Part shown: piece by piece, positions 19,848 to 29,082 of the stretch | Layout: every line of letters starts with the position of its first letter | Position numbering within the stretch: position 1 is the stretch's first letter | NCBI GenBank assembly: GCA_026710945.1 | Contig: JAPOQA010000040.1 | Location: 1-64,000 of the forward strand | Direction of reading: 5' to 3' | DNA from: Chloroflexota bacterium | GTDB taxonomy: Bacteria > Chloroflexota > UBA11872 > VXOZ01 | Length of the DNA stretch: 64,000 bases | Notes under the pieces: model-generated | The model's input: only the letters and a program-made list of their open reading frames with translations | The model's database searches: none | What the model was told of the DNA's origin: nothing | Made by a program: the position numbers and the translations under genes

Positions 19848-20204
19848 ATGGCAAGTAAGTTTCGGCCGCAGGATCCCGCGGAAACAGCCCGGCTGAAAGA
19901 TGAGCTGAGGTCTACAGTGGCGACCCGCCGCGAGCTGGGCGAGCACTATGACGATCACATCGTGGCGGCGCTCATGGAGCGCATTGATTCCCACATCAAC
20001 GAGCGCATCGAGGTTGCTATGATCCAGGCACGCACGCAGGCAAAGTCGGACGCGGAGGCCTTTCTCAAAGTGGCGATGCCCGTGTTGGGCTTTGGCGTGC
20101 CGCTGGTGATCGTCGGCGCGATCGTGGCTGGCGCAAACGGCTTCTATGCCGTCTTGGGAATGGTCTTCTTCATCAACGTTCTCTGGCTGTGGCGCTCACG
20201 TTAG
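19848..20204 (+). CDS. Hypothetical protein with charged N-terminus and two C-terminal membrane segments
   Basis: 118 residues starting MASKFRPQD (AAAGGAAG upstream). The first 75 residues are charged and helical (ETARLKDELRSTVATRRELGEHYDDHIVAALMERIDSHINERIE). Two hydrophobic stretches follow: VAMPVLGFGVPLVIVGAIVAG and FYAVLGMVFFINVLWLW. It probably sits in the membrane with a cytoplasmic coiled region. No known family. The gene before it ends about 110 bases upstream on the same strand. Confidence 0.7.
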   Translation: MASKFRPQDPAETARLKDELRSTVATRRELGEHYDDHIVAALMERIDSHINERIEVAMIQARTQAKSDAEAFLKVAMPVLGFGVPLVIVGAIVAGANGFYAVLGMVFFINVLWLWRSR

Positions 20205-20334
20205 TCAAGCCCTGCTACTGGCCCGCTGAACGAGAGAGTAATTTCGTACTGGCTGGCGTCTGCAATTCTTCATGCACGAGCGTACGAAACGCGAGTTTCA
20301 CAACGAGAAGGGCTAGCGCCGGGTGAGGGCGCTA

Positions 20335-21222
20335 TCAGGTCTGGCGATCCTGCACCCATAGCTTGTACAGAATCCCCGCTCCGACTACGAGCAAAACAAC
20401 GCCTGCGAGTGTGAACCACCACGGCTGGTGAGTCTGCACCCCTTCTTCCCAGGCATTGAAACCTTGAATCTCCACACTTAACACGTCGACCGTAATGACG
20501 ACCATGCCGTTGTTCATAGCGTGGCCGAGGATCGCCGGCAGAATAGACCGCGTCTCCAGCGTCCACCACCCAAACGCAAGCCCCAGGAAAAAAGCGCCTA
20601 CGAATTGCCAGGGATTCATGTGAATAGCACCAAATAGGAAAGCGGTAACTATCACCGCCCACCACGCACCGTAGTTGCGCGTGAAGCCATGGAGCAGGAT
20701 GCCGCGGAACAGTGGTTCTTCGGTGATTGGCGCGACAACAACCAGCACAATGAAGGTGCCAAGCATGAAGCCCTCGCCAAGACCAAGCTCGCCAAGCATC
20801 TCTATGAGCCAGTCCGGTATCGGTAGGAAGCGTTGGAGGACGTTATCGAGTTCCGATACGACAATGATGAGGCCAAGCATCATCACGAACATCGGCAGGA
20901 TCAGCATGGGGGAGAATCCCCGCAGATAGAAGAGTTGGCGGGCCGAAACGCGAGACCATGCCGTACCTAAAATTACGACGGCGCCAAAGGTGGAAAGGTT
21001 CACCATTGCAAGCACCGTGGACAACTCCTGCATCGGAATCGACTGAAGGGAAAGATAGAAGCCTACAACCACAGTCACGCCCAACTGCAGAATCAAAAGC
21101 AGGCCGAGTAAAACCAGGGCCTGCAAGACGTTGGGAAAGGCGCGAGTCTTAGGTTGGTTGGTCTCGGGGGTTGGCTCAGACGTAGCCAAGGGATGGGGGT
21201 CCTCTCGATTCAGATCGTGCAA
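20335..21222 (-). CDS. CPBP-family intramembrane metalloprotease
   Basis: 295-residue multi-pass membrane protein of the CPBP (CAAX protease/bacteriocin-processing, Abi) family. All three motifs are present: EEPLFRGIL (EExxxR), FLFGAIHMNPW (FxxxH) and LGHAMNNGM (HxxxN). About seven hydrophobic segments surround them. Members process prenylated proteins or peptides, act in immunity to bacteriocins, or are uncharacterised. The start codon appears to be TTG at 21222 without a strong ribosome site; the first 30 residues are polar and a later start is possible. Confidence 0.88.
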   Translation of the reverse strand: MHDLNREDPHPLATSEPTPETNQPKTRAFPNVLQALVLLGLLLILQLGVTVVVGFYLSLQSIPMQELSTVLAMVNLSTFGAVVILGTAWSRVSARQLFYLRGFSPMLILPMFVMMLGLIIVVSELDNVLQRFLPIPDWLIEMLGELGLGEGFMLGTFIVLVVVAPITEEPLFRGILLHGFTRNYGAWWAVIVTAFLFGAIHMNPWQFVGAFFLGLAFGWWTLETRSILPAILGHAMNNGMVVITVDVLSVEIQGFNAWEEGVQTHQPWWFTLAGVVLLVVGAGILYKLWVQDRQT

Positions 21223-21704
21223 GCGGAGAGCCAGGCCGTAAACCTTGAATCCAGTTCTTGCCTGCTACACCTACCAGACAAACAAGCAGTCTTTGGCACA
21301 GTTTTTGAGAATCGTTTCTTAGCACTCTCGTCGGCTCAAGTATAGCACTGGCGTACACGTCCAGGCCGCAAGGGGGATGCACGCTGCGATTTATCCACAG
21401 TGCCTTCTACACTCAAGTGTCGAATCGTCTGTGCGGCTTGAAGTGTAACCGCAAGGGAGGCGAGGGGGGCACGTTCAGTGGCAGGGCGACTGGGAAGGGA
21501 TTGAAATAGGAGACTGGCCGGAAGCACTCGCGCCCCCGGCGCGTAAACGCTACAATAGTGTGAGTGTGTGTGCTTTTTCTCAAGAAGAATAAGCCTCCTG
21601 ACCCGGAAGTATACCAACGCGCATTGGACGCGGATGGTTCTACGCCGGGAACACGACGTCAGAGTGAAGGTAGCAGAAGGATTTTCAAGGCAGTGGGCGT
21701 ATCG
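21223..21704. other. Intergenic region between CPBP protease and split transketolase
   Basis: About 480 bases upstream of both divergent genes, presumably holding both promoters. No gene, palindrome family member or RNA was recognised. Confidence 0.5.
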
Positions 21705-22529
21705 ATGAAGATGTCAATCGAAGATCTAGAAGAACAAGCACGACTAATCCGCCGCGACATCATCACCTGCACGACAATAGCAGGGTCAGGGCACCCGTCA
21801 AGCTCGCTCTCCGGCGTAGAGATCATGGCTGCATTGTATTTCGGCGGCATCATGCAATATGATCCCGCAAAGCCGCAATGGCATGATCGTGATCGCTTGA
21901 TTATGAGTAAAGGCCACGCGAGCCCGTTGCTCTATGTTGTCTTGGCACAGGCCGGGTATTTCTCAACGGACCTGCTGGCAACCCTTAGGCAGATTGGCAG
22001 CCCGCTCGAGGGGCATCCCAACATGACCCGCCTGCCCGGTGTAGAAGCCAGTACCGGATCTCTGGGTCAGGGACTCTCGCTTGGCTTGGGACATGCCTTC
22101 GCAGCCCGCATCGAGAATAGAGATTTCCACGTATTCGTCATATTGGGTGATGGGGAACAGGACGAAGGGCAGATTTGGGAAGCTGCCATGACTGCGGCTC
22201 ACTACAAGCTCGACAATGTGACCGCCATTGTGGACCACAACAAAGCCCAGCAGACCGGCTGGGTGAGAGACGTGCTCGACTACTCGCCGCTGACGGAAAA
22301 GTGGCGGGCCTTTCAATGGGATGTTCAGGAAATTGACGGTCACGACACATCCGCCGTGGTGCAAGCGTTGCAGCGAGCCAAGTCCACCGAGGGACGCCCA
22401 TCATGCATTGTCGCCCATACGGTCAAGGGCAAAGGCGTCTCTTTCGTTGAGGCAGACTATTCATATCATGGCAAATCACTTACCAAGGAAGAAGAGCAGC
22501 GTGCCTTGGAGGAACTCGGATGGCAGTAG
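21705..22529 (+). CDS. Transketolase, N-terminal subunit
   Basis: 274-residue TPP-binding half of a split transketolase. It has the family start region with GSGHPSSSLSGVEIMAALYF, SKGHASPLLYVVL, GSLGQGLSLGLGHA and the TPP motif GDGEQDEGQIWEA...DHNKAQQTG. ATG 21705 is chosen; a second ATG two codons later is equally possible. The last 10 bases overlap the start of the C-terminal subunit gene, so the two are translationally coupled and form a heteromer. It transfers two-carbon units between sugar phosphates in the pentose phosphate pathway or a dedicated sugar pathway. Confidence 0.93.
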   Translation: MKMSIEDLEEQARLIRRDIITCTTIAGSGHPSSSLSGVEIMAALYFGGIMQYDPAKPQWHDRDRLIMSKGHASPLLYVVLAQAGYFSTDLLATLRQIGSPLEGHPNMTRLPGVEASTGSLGQGLSLGLGHAFAARIENRDFHVFVILGDGEQDEGQIWEAAMTAAHYKLDNVTAIVDHNKAQQTGWVRDVLDYSPLTEKWRAFQWDVQEIDGHDTSAVVQALQRAKSTEGRPSCIVAHTVKGKGVSFVEADYSYHGKSLTKEEEQRALEELGWQ

Positions 22530-23473
22530 AACCAAAAGTTAATCTCAAGATGGGCAAGGCGACTCGCGATGCGTTTGGCGCCGCGTTGCGGGAGGCCGGC
22601 AGGACTAATCCCGATATTGTCGTCGTGGACGGCGACGTCAATAATTCCACGCGTACCGAGTGGTTCGCGCAGGAGTTTCCCGAACGCTTCATCAATGTCG
22701 GCATCGCGGAATCGAACCTGGTAGGTATCGGCGCCGGATTGGCAGCGTGTGGAAAACTGCCGGTGATTGCCAGCTTCGCCTGCTTTATCATGTGCAACGG
22801 GTACGACCAGTTGCGCATGTCGATTGCTTTCCCGAATCTCAATGTAAAAGTCGTCGGCAGCCATGCGGGAATTAGCATCGGTGAAGACGGCCCGTCGCAG
22901 ATGGCTATCGAAGATGTCGCTCTGGCGTTGGGTTTGCCGACGTTTACCGTGATCGTACCCGCCGATGAGCCCTCCACCCATAAGGCGGTTGCGGCGATGT
23001 TGAGCGCAGAGGGTCCCGCTTACATGCGCGTGGGCCGGCCGGACGTGCCCGTCATTTACGGGGACAATCCTGATTTCACGCTGGGAAAGGCAAACGAATT
23101 GCGCAGCGGCGGGGACATTACGCTCATTAGTAACGGCATCATGGTTGCTGCCGCGTTGGAGGCAGCACAGACATTAGCCGCGGAGGGTGTCCAGGCTCGT
23201 GTGCTCGACATGCACACGGTGCGACCGCTGGACGTGGCAGCCGTGACGAAAGCGGCGCGCGAAACAGGCAAGATCGTAGTTGCTGAGGAACATCTGGTGC
23301 AGTGCGGTCTCGGTAGCGTGGTGGCAATGGCGGTTGTCGAGCATGCCCCCTGCGCAATGGCATTCGTCGGAGTTGAGAACACCTACGCTGAGTCCGGAGA
23401 TGCGTCTGCGCTCCTGCAGAAGTATGGCTTGACCGCTCAACACATTGTGGCAAAAGCCCGGTCCTTGCTGTAG
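22520..23473 (+). CDS. Transketolase, C-terminal subunit
   Basis: 317 residues; pyrimidine-binding and C-terminal domains of a split transketolase (DXS/transketolase C-terminal type). Visible are NVGIAESNLVGIGAGLAACG (catalytic Glu), FACFIMCNGYDQLR, GEDGPSQMAIED and the C-terminal regulatory-type domain GGDITLISNGIMVAAAL to VVAEEHLVQCGLGS. It starts inside the end of the N-terminal subunit gene. Split transketolases are typical of several bacterial and archaeal lineages, and this copy need not be the main pentose phosphate enzyme. Confidence 0.93.
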   Translation: MAVEPKVNLKMGKATRDAFGAALREAGRTNPDIVVVDGDVNNSTRTEWFAQEFPERFINVGIAESNLVGIGAGLAACGKLPVIASFACFIMCNGYDQLRMSIAFPNLNVKVVGSHAGISIGEDGPSQMAIEDVALALGLPTFTVIVPADEPSTHKAVAAMLSAEGPAYMRVGRPDVPVIYGDNPDFTLGKANELRSGGDITLISNGIMVAAALEAAQTLAAEGVQARVLDMHTVRPLDVAAVTKAARETGKIVVAEEHLVQCGLGSVVAMAVVEHAPCAMAFVGVENTYAESGDASALLQKYGLTAQHIVAKARSLL

Positions 23474-23720
23474 GGCCGTCTTGCGCCGGATTCTGCGGTT
23501 GGCTTGTAATGTGCAGCCATTCCAGGCATCATATATATAGCTCTCTGATTCGTCAGTCCCACAGAGCGTCTGTTTAGTAGTTTTGTATCCACCACCTGCC
23601 CTGGTCTCAGCGTGGCTTAGGTTGGTGGATGATTCTCACAAAGTCAGTCCGGAGGGATGTTCTCACTTTGCACCTTTCGGGCCGTGGTGTAGGTAGCTTG
23701 CGAGAAGAGGAGTGTCGCCA

Positions 23721-24548
23721 GTGAAAGTGCCCATTAAGTTTCTCCGGGTCATGCTTTTGTTGCTGGGACTTGCGGTTATAGCAACCGCTTGCGTCCCATT
23801 TGTGGGGAACGGCCCCGATGAAGAGACGCCCACTCCTGAAGTCATCCCAACGGTCATTCGCCCGACGCAAGCAACCTCCGAGGCGCCTGCTGCCTCGCCG
23901 GTGCCAACATTAGTGCCATTGCCGACTCGGGCTCCGCAGGCCGCGACCGCCCCGCCATCTTGCACACCACGTACCGATTGGCCGACCTACACCGTACAAT
24001 CGGGTGACACGCTCTATAGCATCGCCCAGCGCAGTGATTCCACACAGGCAATTGTCCAGGCGGCGAACTGCCTCGCTGATCCGAATAAGATATTTGAAGG
24101 GCAGTCACTGCGCGTACCGAAACAACCGGCCCCGCGGGAACCTGCGGCCACTCCCGGGCCTGCAGCGACCCCGCAACCAGGCTTCTTCCAAGCAACGGTC
24201 ACACCCGGCGCGCCCACTGCAACTGGGGAGGTTGAGTTTACGATTATTGTACAAGACAACACAGCCATCCCAGGCTCACCAGGATCTTACCAGGCGCGGA
24301 CTGCGGACGGCGCCGTAAAGCTTGGTGTTTCGGTTACCAATGTGACGAGTTTCGAGATTGTGCGTGCGGACGGTTACGTCTTAGATAGAGAGCAAGCTGC
24401 TTCCGGCAGTACGACCGCAGGGGGTAATTTCAGCTATACTAAATTGAACCGGGCAGAGGGCAGCAACCATCTAATCTTCACCATAAAGGTTATAAAGCCG
24501 GATGGTACTGAAGATGAGAGCACTCCCTATTACATTCAGTGGCCGTAA
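23721..24548 (+). CDS. LysM-domain lipoprotein
   Basis: 275 residues from a GTG at 23721; GAGGAG lies about 8 bases before it, better placed than for the GTG at 23712. The N-terminus is a lipoprotein signal (hydrophobic LLLLGLAVIATAC, Cys about residue 24). A Pro/Thr-rich linker leads to one LysM domain (YTVQSGDTLYSIAQRSDST to IFEGQSLRVPK), which binds peptidoglycan-type glycans. Another Pro-rich linker precedes a C-terminal beta-rich domain of about 110 residues with no recognised name. It should be a surface or periplasmic wall-binding protein. Confidence 0.82.
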   Translation: MKVPIKFLRVMLLLLGLAVIATACVPFVGNGPDEETPTPEVIPTVIRPTQATSEAPAASPVPTLVPLPTRAPQAATAPPSCTPRTDWPTYTVQSGDTLYSIAQRSDSTQAIVQAANCLADPNKIFEGQSLRVPKQPAPREPAATPGPAATPQPGFFQATVTPGAPTATGEVEFTIIVQDNTAIPGSPGSYQARTADGAVKLGVSVTNVTSFEIVRADGYVLDREQAASGSTTAGGNFSYTKLNRAEGSNHLIFTIKVIKPDGTEDESTPYYIQWP

Positions 24549-24672
24549 CAGTGATGGCGACTTCGTTGGAATCTCGGTGGTAATTGACCATGCTAATAGC
24601 ACGCGTTTGGTGATCGGCTGATTCGTTGACGAACGCCGCCACGTAGCCGGCACTATTGCAATAGAGAAAAAT

Positions 24673-24713
24673 GCATAGCCCCGGGGAGCGAATCTGGCTG
24701 CCCGGGGCTATGC
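24673..24713 (-). terminator. Intrinsic terminator for the minus-strand oxidoreductase gene
   Basis: A perfect 13-bp stem, GCATAGCCCCGGG and CCCGGGGCTATGC, with a 15-base loop. Read on the minus strand it is followed by ATTTTTCTC, the expected T-run, and lies 20 bases after the stop of the gene at 24733. It may also stop plus-strand transcripts from the LysM gene. Confidence 0.8.
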
Positions 24714-24732
24714 GATTTCCCGATTGCCCTGG

Positions 24733-25866
24733 TTATGAGTGTGCTACGCTAGACGACCCTGCGGACAATGGATGCGTCCGCTCGGCGAGGGGAATGCTGA
24801 CACGTTGTCCGCTCAGGTGCGAGGTATACATAGCCATCACCATCTCCAGGTTATAGCGGCCCGCCTCGCCGCTGCAGGGGTGTTCACTGCCAGTCTCGAT
24901 GGACTTGATTAGCTCTTGCAGGATTGGGGTAATGCTGTGCTCGCCAAGTCGCGGGTCGAGCTCTTCCGGCACCGCTATGTGCTGCCATTGCGGCGCATCC
25001 TGCAGGTCAGCAGGATAGAACGCCGGCACGGGCAGGTGGAAGAGATCGCTGTTGCCCCGCCGGGTGCCGGTGCCACGCAGCGACAGTTGGCCCTTGGTAC
25101 CGAGCACATCCACGCTGTAGAGTCTACTGTCAGTCTTCTCATAGCCCAGAAATTGGCATTCACCCACCGGTGCGCGCGACATGCCGAAGAGAGCGTACGC
25201 CCGCTCGCCGAGCACCAAGCCGGAGGCGCGGTCTCTAGGACTCATTTCCTGAGAATCCATGGCGTCATCAATTGTGGCGGCTCTTCCCTCCCAGGTAAGG
25301 TGGGCTAGGCACCAGGTCGGCGCGCCGCCTAAGAACTGCATGCGGTCGAAGACGTGCGTGCCCATCTCCATGAGTTCGTTACCGGCCTTGCGCCCGCTCT
25401 TGTTGTTACCGCGCACCAAGATTACGTCACCAATGTCCCCATTTTCGATCATGGACCGCATGCGTTGCAGTGACGGACGCACCGTGGCTTGATGGTTAAT
25501 GGCAAGCTTCACGCCGGCCTGGTCGCATGCCTCCACCATCTGATCGGCCTCAACAAGGTCGAGGGCCATGGGCTTTTCACAAAGCACGTGTACGCCATGC
25601 TCTGCCGCCGCTACCGTAGCGGCGCAGTGTTGGGGTCCTTGCGTAGCAATGGCGACAATGTCCAGCTTCTCCGCTGCGAACATGGCGTGGTAGTCGGTGT
25701 AGCGGTTTGCCACGTTGAACGCGTCGCCAACTGCATGCAGACGGCCCTCGTCTATGTCGCAGACGGCAACGACGTCTATCTCAGCAACTTCGTGAAGCGC
25801 GGGAAGGTGCGACTTGCTCATCCCCCCGCAGCCGATCAGTGCCGCCCGGTATCGTTTCGACCCCAT
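24733..25866 (-). CDS. Gfo/Idh/MocA-family oxidoreductase
   Basis: 377-residue family member with Rossmann motif ALIGCGGMSKSHLPALHE, NAD(P)-contacting IATQGPQHCAATVAAAEHG and catalytic LCEKPMALDLVEADQM (Lys about residue 95). The C-terminal barrel contains MGTHVFDRMQFLGGAPTWC. It resembles the family branch acting on inositol-like or amino-sugar substrates, but this is not decisive. It heads a run of minus-strand catabolic genes. Confidence 0.9.
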   Translation of the reverse strand: MGSKRYRAALIGCGGMSKSHLPALHEVAEIDVVAVCDIDEGRLHAVGDAFNVANRYTDYHAMFAAEKLDIVAIATQGPQHCAATVAAAEHGVHVLCEKPMALDLVEADQMVEACDQAGVKLAINHQATVRPSLQRMRSMIENGDIGDVILVRGNNKSGRKAGNELMEMGTHVFDRMQFLGGAPTWCLAHLTWEGRAATIDDAMDSQEMSPRDRASGLVLGERAYALFGMSRAPVGECQFLGYEKTDSRLYSVDVLGTKGQLSLRGTGTRRGNSDLFHLPVPAFYPADLQDAPQWQHIAVPEELDPRLGEHSITPILQELIKSIETGSEHPCSGEAGRYNLEMVMAMYTSHLSGQRVSIPLAERTHPLSAGSSSVAHS

Positions 25867-25905
25867 AGTCCCTTTCTTTCTTTAGAGAGAAAATCGAATT
25901 ACTCC

Positions 25906-25930
25906 GTCATTCCGGCGAAAGCCGGAATCC
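25906..25930. repeat. P3 palindromic element
   Basis: GTCATTCCGGCGAAAGCC followed by GGAATCC, forming a compact hairpin. It lies upstream of the oxidoreductase at 24733-25866, between two genes on the same strand. Confidence 0.85.
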
Positions 25931-26057
25931 AGACGTGGCCGACAGTGTGCGGATGCCGGCGTAGATTTTCTAGTATCATGCCCCCGCCCCGCATCGAAAC
26001 GAGAATGGGTCCGTGCCTTTCTGTTGGGAAGCTACCTGCAATCTCTTACGGGGTTTC

Positions 26058-27116
26058 TCACTCAATCCGCTGGGTCTGGCCGGTTTCCGCAGCGCGGTAA
26101 ATGGCGTGGACGACCTTGAGTACGTGCAGGGCCTCCGCCGTGGCGACCGGATGTGCTTCCAGTCCCAAGGCGCCGCGCACCGCCGCCCGCACCAATCCGT
26201 AGTACGTGGGCGCGGCGTCGTCTGTCGGGGCATCGTACCGGATGGTGCGGTAGGGCGCGGAGCGTTCGGCGGAATGTGTGCTATACCACTCCAGGCTCTC
26301 CCAATCGTTGGGCCTTCCCCGCAGCCAGCCATCGGAACCCCAGAGATGGAGATGCGACTGCTTGTTGCGGTCCACGTAGTAGGCCGAGGTCAGCGTACCG
26401 ACCATGCCGTCCTCGAAACGCAGCACCGCGACGGCAGCGTCCTCAGTATCGATAGGCGCGCCGCCGACGACAGCGGTGAGCCCGGCGACTTCGACAATGC
26501 GTTGCCCGGTAAGGTGGTGCAGCAGATCGACATAATGAATACCCAGCCACATGAGGTGCCCGCCGCCGGCGTAGGCTTTCTGCGAAAACCAGGATGCTTG
26601 CCATTCAGCTTGCTGCACGCGTGTCTGGTCGGCGATGAAATATGTGTCGACGCCGTAGAGCTTGCCGAGCCGGCCGTTCGAAACCTGGCGTCGCGCATCT
26701 TGTAAGAAGGGAAAACCCCGCGCGGCAAAGGCGAGGCCGATATTGCGTTGCTGCGCATCAGCCAGAGCAGCGAGTTCCCCAAACTCTTCCCACTGCAGAC
26801 AGGCGGGTTTCTCGGCAAGCACGTGGCTGCCCTGGCGGACACAGGCAGCAATGACAGGAGGCGCGGTGCGTGGTTCCAAACTAACAATGGCGAGGTCCGG
26901 TTGGAAGGCGGCATACAGTGAATCCGTATCTGCGAACGTGCCGACAAGCCGCGCGCCAAGGTGCGCCTGCGCATGCGCCTCAATGTCGTCGGCGCCGTCC
27001 GTCACCAACGCCACCTCCGCCACTTCGGGAAGCGCTGCAAGGATTTCCAAGAAGCCGCTGACATGCATTGTGCCCGTGGGAGACGTGATGACGGCAACCT
27101 GTGCGAGCTCGCCCAT
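26058..27116 (-). CDS. Gfo/Idh/MocA-family oxidoreductase
   Basis: 352-residue family member with a diverged cofactor loop (VAVITSPTGTMHVSGFLEIL) but a clear catalytic LAEKPACLQWEEFGEL (Lys about residue 94) and a C-terminal substrate segment GGGHLMWLGIHYVDLLHHLTG. It starts 3 bases after the stop of the upstream MetE-like gene (27120), so the two are almost certainly co-transcribed and translationally linked. That pairing is uncommon and suggests the oxidoreductase acts on a product or precursor of a methylated or C1 compound, an inference only. Confidence 0.87.
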   Translation of the reverse strand: MGELAQVAVITSPTGTMHVSGFLEILAALPEVAEVALVTDGADDIEAHAQAHLGARLVGTFADTDSLYAAFQPDLAIVSLEPRTAPPVIAACVRQGSHVLAEKPACLQWEEFGELAALADAQQRNIGLAFAARGFPFLQDARRQVSNGRLGKLYGVDTYFIADQTRVQQAEWQASWFSQKAYAGGGHLMWLGIHYVDLLHHLTGQRIVEVAGLTAVVGGAPIDTEDAAVAVLRFEDGMVGTLTSAYYVDRNKQSHLHLWGSDGWLRGRPNDWESLEWYSTHSAERSAPYRTIRYDAPTDDAAPTYYGLVRAAVRGALGLEAHPVATAEALHVLKVVHAIYRAAETGQTQRIE

Positions 27117-27119
27117 TGG

Positions 27120-28202
27120 TCACTCCTTTGTGCTGTTTTGTCCGAGAAAGAGATCGCGGCCTTTGACCAGCGCAGCCATCTTCTGATCGGCGACTATGCG
27201 GGAGAGCATCCAGAAGCCGCAGTCGGGATGCACCCATTTGATGCGATCTGCGCCCAATACCGTTACAACGCGTTCAATGCGGCGGGCGATGAGGTCCGGT
27301 GTCTCCACGGCGTTGTCCTTGATATCAACGACGCCGATTCCCAAGGCTACATCAGGTCTGAGATCCTGAAACACTGGCAGTTCCGCGTCGCCCGGACGCG
27401 AAAACTCCAGCAGAAGGTGATCGCACTCCAACCGGTTGAAGAAAGGAAGGAGATCCTTAAACAACCCTTGCTGGACGGTCTGCCCGCCGTAATTGCCAAA
27501 GCAGAGATGCACGCCCTTCTGCCCGTTGAACCCGGCAAACACGTGGTTGAGAACGTCAGCCGCCCACTCGCCGTCAGACGGCGAACCGACCAGATTTGCC
27601 TCATCGATTTGCAAGGCTGCCGCGTTAAGGTCAGCCGCCTGTTTGCAAAAGACATCGGCAATGGCGAAAGCAAGTGAGCGAATATCGCGATAGTGGAGGT
27701 CCAGCAGGGACTTGGCAAGCATATAAGGGCTCGTGAGCGTAAATTTATAGGGGCGTGTGGTGAGCGAGCCACCGGTCGCGGCGGACGGCAGGTCGAGCGT
27801 TCCCTCACCTATGGCATCTCGCACGACTCCCGCAGGCTGCTTGCGAAACTGCATACCGGATTGCTGGCGAAAGGCGGCAACTTCAGCTCGACTGAAAGTC
27901 GTGTCTATCCCGCCTAAGGGAGAGACAAAGTATTCGATCATGCCCTGGGTTTCCGGATGGTTGACGTCGAATCGAGAGAGTTCGCCATCCGTCACCACAT
28001 CGATGCCGGCAAGCTCCTGAGTCTTGAACACTGCGAGCATGGCGTCGCGCAGCGCGGGCCTGCTGGGCATCGCCAGCAGCCAGGCAGGCGCGGGATAACT
28101 CCCCACCACGGTGGTCAGGATTGGGGGTTCTTTGTGATCCCCTGCGGTGTTGGGTGCTGGGTCAGATGAGGGTACAGGCACGAGTGTGTGTCCTAATGGC
28201 AC
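27120..28202 (-). CDS. MetE C-terminal-domain-like protein (cobalamin-independent methionine synthase family)
   Basis: About 360 residues resembling only the C-terminal catalytic barrel of MetE (UROD/MetE-like superfamily), not the full two-barrel enzyme of about 750 residues. It has TTVVGSYPAPAWL at the N-terminus, DGELSRFD, LQIDEANLVG, the zinc-type segment GVHLCFGNYGG and the final Cys motif HPDCGFW. These could bind zinc and transfer a methyl group. Similar stand-alone proteins use diverse methyl donors or thiols. The start is uncertain: GTG at 28202 is open, but a GTG at 28181 has AGGA upstream. Confidence 0.8.
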   Translation of the reverse strand: MPLGHTLVPVPSSDPAPNTAGDHKEPPILTTVVGSYPAPAWLLAMPSRPALRDAMLAVFKTQELAGIDVVTDGELSRFDVNHPETQGMIEYFVSPLGGIDTTFSRAEVAAFRQQSGMQFRKQPAGVVRDAIGEGTLDLPSAATGGSLTTRPYKFTLTSPYMLAKSLLDLHYRDIRSLAFAIADVFCKQAADLNAAALQIDEANLVGSPSDGEWAADVLNHVFAGFNGQKGVHLCFGNYGGQTVQQGLFKDLLPFFNRLECDHLLLEFSRPGDAELPVFQDLRPDVALGIGVVDIKDNAVETPDLIARRIERVVTVLGADRIKWVHPDCGFWMLSRIVADQKMAALVKGRDLFLGQNSTKE

Positions 28203-29082
28203 TGACGGTCAATGGGATTTCGCGTCAAGTGTACTCAAAGTCTGGAGTGACTACGCAAACATTAGCCTCACTTTAAACGCTCTTGGGAGGAGATACAAGC
28301 GAGAGCGATGCGAAGCTGCATGCGTTGAGTTGAGGTGTGTCGAAGAAATATCGCATCGCCAAGCACAGGTAATTCGCGGTAAGCCCTGCCGTTCGCACTG
28401 AGCTTGTCGAAGTGTGGACGGCAGAGGGGGAATTCGCGTCCACCCTCTTTTTCCGATATTCAACTAAGTGATTGGAATTCAGCGTGCCCAATGGGATCAT
28501 GCTTTCGGGGCACGGCGAAACGGGCGGCTGATCCAAGCAAGCAGACTGCGCACCGGCTTGGCGAACACCTTCCCGCGCACTGCTGCGTTGACACTAGCAA
28601 GATCTAGCTCGTTCCCATGATAGCGGACAGAAAAGGTATCGTTTTTAGGGTTGAAACTAGTCTCTTGGACGCCCGGGAGTGACTCAAGGCCCTCCTGTGT
28701 ACGCCGCGCTCATATGCTCGTGCAGGCGAGACCGGCGACGTGGACTTCAAGCTCGCGTGTTGGTGCAGGTTGCAGACCTGCGCTACCGAAGTCGTCGCCC
28801 GTGGTTTCATCCCGTCGGAGCACGACGTAGGGATCGATGAAGAGATTTAAGAGTCGTGGCATCGTGACTCATCCTTAATTTTAGGCGACTGCAGGGTCTG
28901 CCGGGATATCGCTTGTGGTGAGGTGGCTACGCAGCATTACTAAAGACGCCACTTCCAAGGCACATAATTGTCGGAATGCCCTTCGACAAGCTCAGGGCGA
29001 ACGGCAGCACTGCTGTCTAATTGAGTCTGAAAGGACATTGCTTTCGATTGATTTCCAGTGCGGCGCGCAAGGCGGAAACTCC
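28203..29082. other. 880-base intergenic region rich in repeats
   Basis: The largest unannotated gap before the array at 59 kb. It contains family P4 elements at 28389-28412 (ccgttcgcactgagcttg...) and 28979-29004 (inverse orientation, ttcgacaagctcagggcg), and a P1 element at 28765-28788. No gene, decayed gene or RNA family was recognised. It marks the break between the MetE-like gene and the hydrolase gene, both on the minus strand. Confidence 0.65.

Noticed and set aside
28203-29082. Riboswitch ahead of the MetE-like gene
   Set aside because: I saw no conserved SAM or cobalamin riboswitch core in the upstream region.
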